Shown here in pieces: positions 63,499-64,000 of a stretch of 64,000 nucleotides of DNA. Origin of the DNA: Phycisphaerae bacterium (lineage in GTDB: Bacteria > Planctomycetota > Phycisphaerae > UBA1845 > CAIVHJ01); the NCBI GenBank assembly GCA_022072405.1, contig JAJVHX010000021.1, positions 1 through 64,000 of the forward strand, given 5' to 3'. The notes under the pieces are model-generated. The model made no database searches, was not told where the DNA came from, and saw nothing but the letters and a program-made list of their open reading frames with translations. Position 1 is the first letter of the stretch; every line of letters starts with the position of its first letter. Position numbers and translations under genes: made by a program.

Positions 63499-63729
63499 AT
63501 GCGACCAGCACCGGACGATCCAATTCTTCTAACTTCCCACCTGCGATTACTCGAACTGACTGATATTCTGGCCTGCGGGATCGCTCGTTTACGCCAATCT
63601 CCCACTATTGGCGCTGAAAGTAGCCAATTTTCGGCAAAATCCTTACCAACCGGCCTTGATGTTGACGAGCCAAGTCGCCCTGATGGTCGGGTGTGTCAAC
63701 CTGAGAGGAGGATTAAGCATGCCCATTGA
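63499..63729 (+). CDS. 76-aa conserved protein, second copy
   Basis: Same length as the protein at 13903-14133. The first 32 residues are identical (starts MRPAPDDPILLTSHLRLLEL), and most changes fall in the middle (RLRQSPTIGAESSQF). Its stop lies within the DUF2924 start, as in copy 1. Conservation of frame, length and overlap in diverged copies supports coding. Confidence 0.65.
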   Translation: MRPAPDDPILLTSHLRLLELTDILACGIARLRQSPTIGAESSQFSAKSLPTGLDVDEPSRPDGRVCQPERRIKHAH

Positions 63730-64000
63730 TGTTGAGGCTGCGGTGAAGGTTCTGAGTGATCTGCCGGTCACGCGGCTTCGAGAGCGTTATGCCGAGGTCT
63801 TCGGTGAGCCGACGCGGTCATTCAATAAACAGCATCTGATCAAACGAATCACCTGGAGACTGCAGGCCATTCGTGAGGGTGATCTCTCCGAGCGGGCACG
63901 GCGCCGGGCCCGCGAACTAGCCAACGACGCCGACTTGCGTATCAGACCTCCCGTTGCACCAACAGATGCAAACGATAACACCCCTACAGCCACATCGCCG
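63719..64000 (+). CDS. DUF2924 protein, second copy, cut by the window edge
   Basis: 94 codons visible. LRERYAEVFGEPTRSFNKQH is identical to copy 1, while the first ~15 residues and the region after residue 80 differ. GAGAGGAGG precedes the ATG. A serine recombinase gene is expected just beyond the edge by analogy with 14626-15993. Confidence 0.85.
   Translation, partial: MPIDVEAAVKVLSDLPVTRLRERYAEVFGEPTRSFNKQHLIKRITWRLQAIREGDLSERARRRARELANDADLRIRPPVAPTDANDNTPTATSP

Larger units (their letters stand above)
63281..64000. repeat. Module B, copy 2 (to the window edge)
   Basis: Matches 13685-14402. It contains the same leader, the 76-aa gene and the start of DUF2924, so a second recombinase unit presumably follows beyond the window. 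One extra base in the 26-bp motif (63381-63407) is among the few leader differences. Confidence 0.88.

Overview
The window looks like a piece of a planctomycete genome, probably close to Phycisphaerae. This is inferred from gene style, not from a marker gene. The signs are: a DUF2924 gene coupled to a zinc-ribbon serine recombinase; a membrane protein ending in a CxxCGYSL...CPECGTEF ribbon; a giant secreted protein with thrombospondin type-3 (DxDxDG...CDNC) and YD/RHS repeats; and periplasmic, NxrA-like nitrate/nitrite molybdoenzyme subunits. I found no rRNA or tRNA gene. Heptamer-type micro-repeats are scattered through coding and non-coding DNA.

Region by region. (1) 1-13178: a tightly overlapping defence operon of BREX type-3 flavour (SNF2 helicase, PglZ, BrxA-like protein, DUF1156-type adenine methylase). 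It continues into a 1429-aa Cas4/RecB-like nuclease fused to an SF1 helicase, a 41-codon coupled ORF, and an HNH protein. The operon enters from the left edge. (2) 13326-25268: a mobile-element-like block. It has two repeated intergenic modules (A, B), a 76-aa protein, DUF2924, a serine recombinase, HTH proteins, a sigma-like protein, a primase/DUF3987 protein, a ParB-methyltransferase fusion, and a short opposite-strand cargo. It has no capsid genes. (3) 25288-26737: the wreck of a CRISPR-Cas adaptation locus (one full repeat, one spacer, a partial repeat fused to the 3' part of cas1, then cas2). (4) 25731-45099: two 1007-bp direct repeats, apparently identical, flank 17.4 kb. Each repeat carries the cas1 end, cas2 and the end of a radical-SAM gene. 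(5) Between them lies a nitrate/nitrite respiration island: NIT-domain chemoreceptor, globin, two Rrf2 regulators, hemerythrin, moaA-moaD-moaE-moeA-moaC-mog-molybdate transporter-mobA, and a divergently oriented rrf2-alpha-beta-gamma-chaperone operon for a Tat-exported type II DMSO-reductase-family enzyme. (6) 44697-59285: the intact radical-SAM gene, secreted proteins, and a 2822-aa RHS protein whose C-terminal ~224 residues look like a swapped, AT-rich metallopeptidase-like tip. (7) 59396-60769: an IS with 20-bp inverted repeats. (8) 60888-64000: a second copy of modules A and B, with a methyltransferase and a Fic gene between them, then the start of a second DUF2924 gene cut by the window edge.

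The genes form a layered accessory region. Defence functions (BREX-like, CRISPR remnant, Fic, possible polymorphic toxin) sit beside a recurring recombinase-associated module. The respiratory island appears to have arrived by a single-crossover-like event into the cas-radical-SAM locus. The NIT chemoreceptor, hemerythrin, globin and Fe-S type Rrf2 regulators all fit nitrate/nitrite use with NO handling. The molybdenum-cofactor operon supplies the cofactor for the enzyme encoded beside it.
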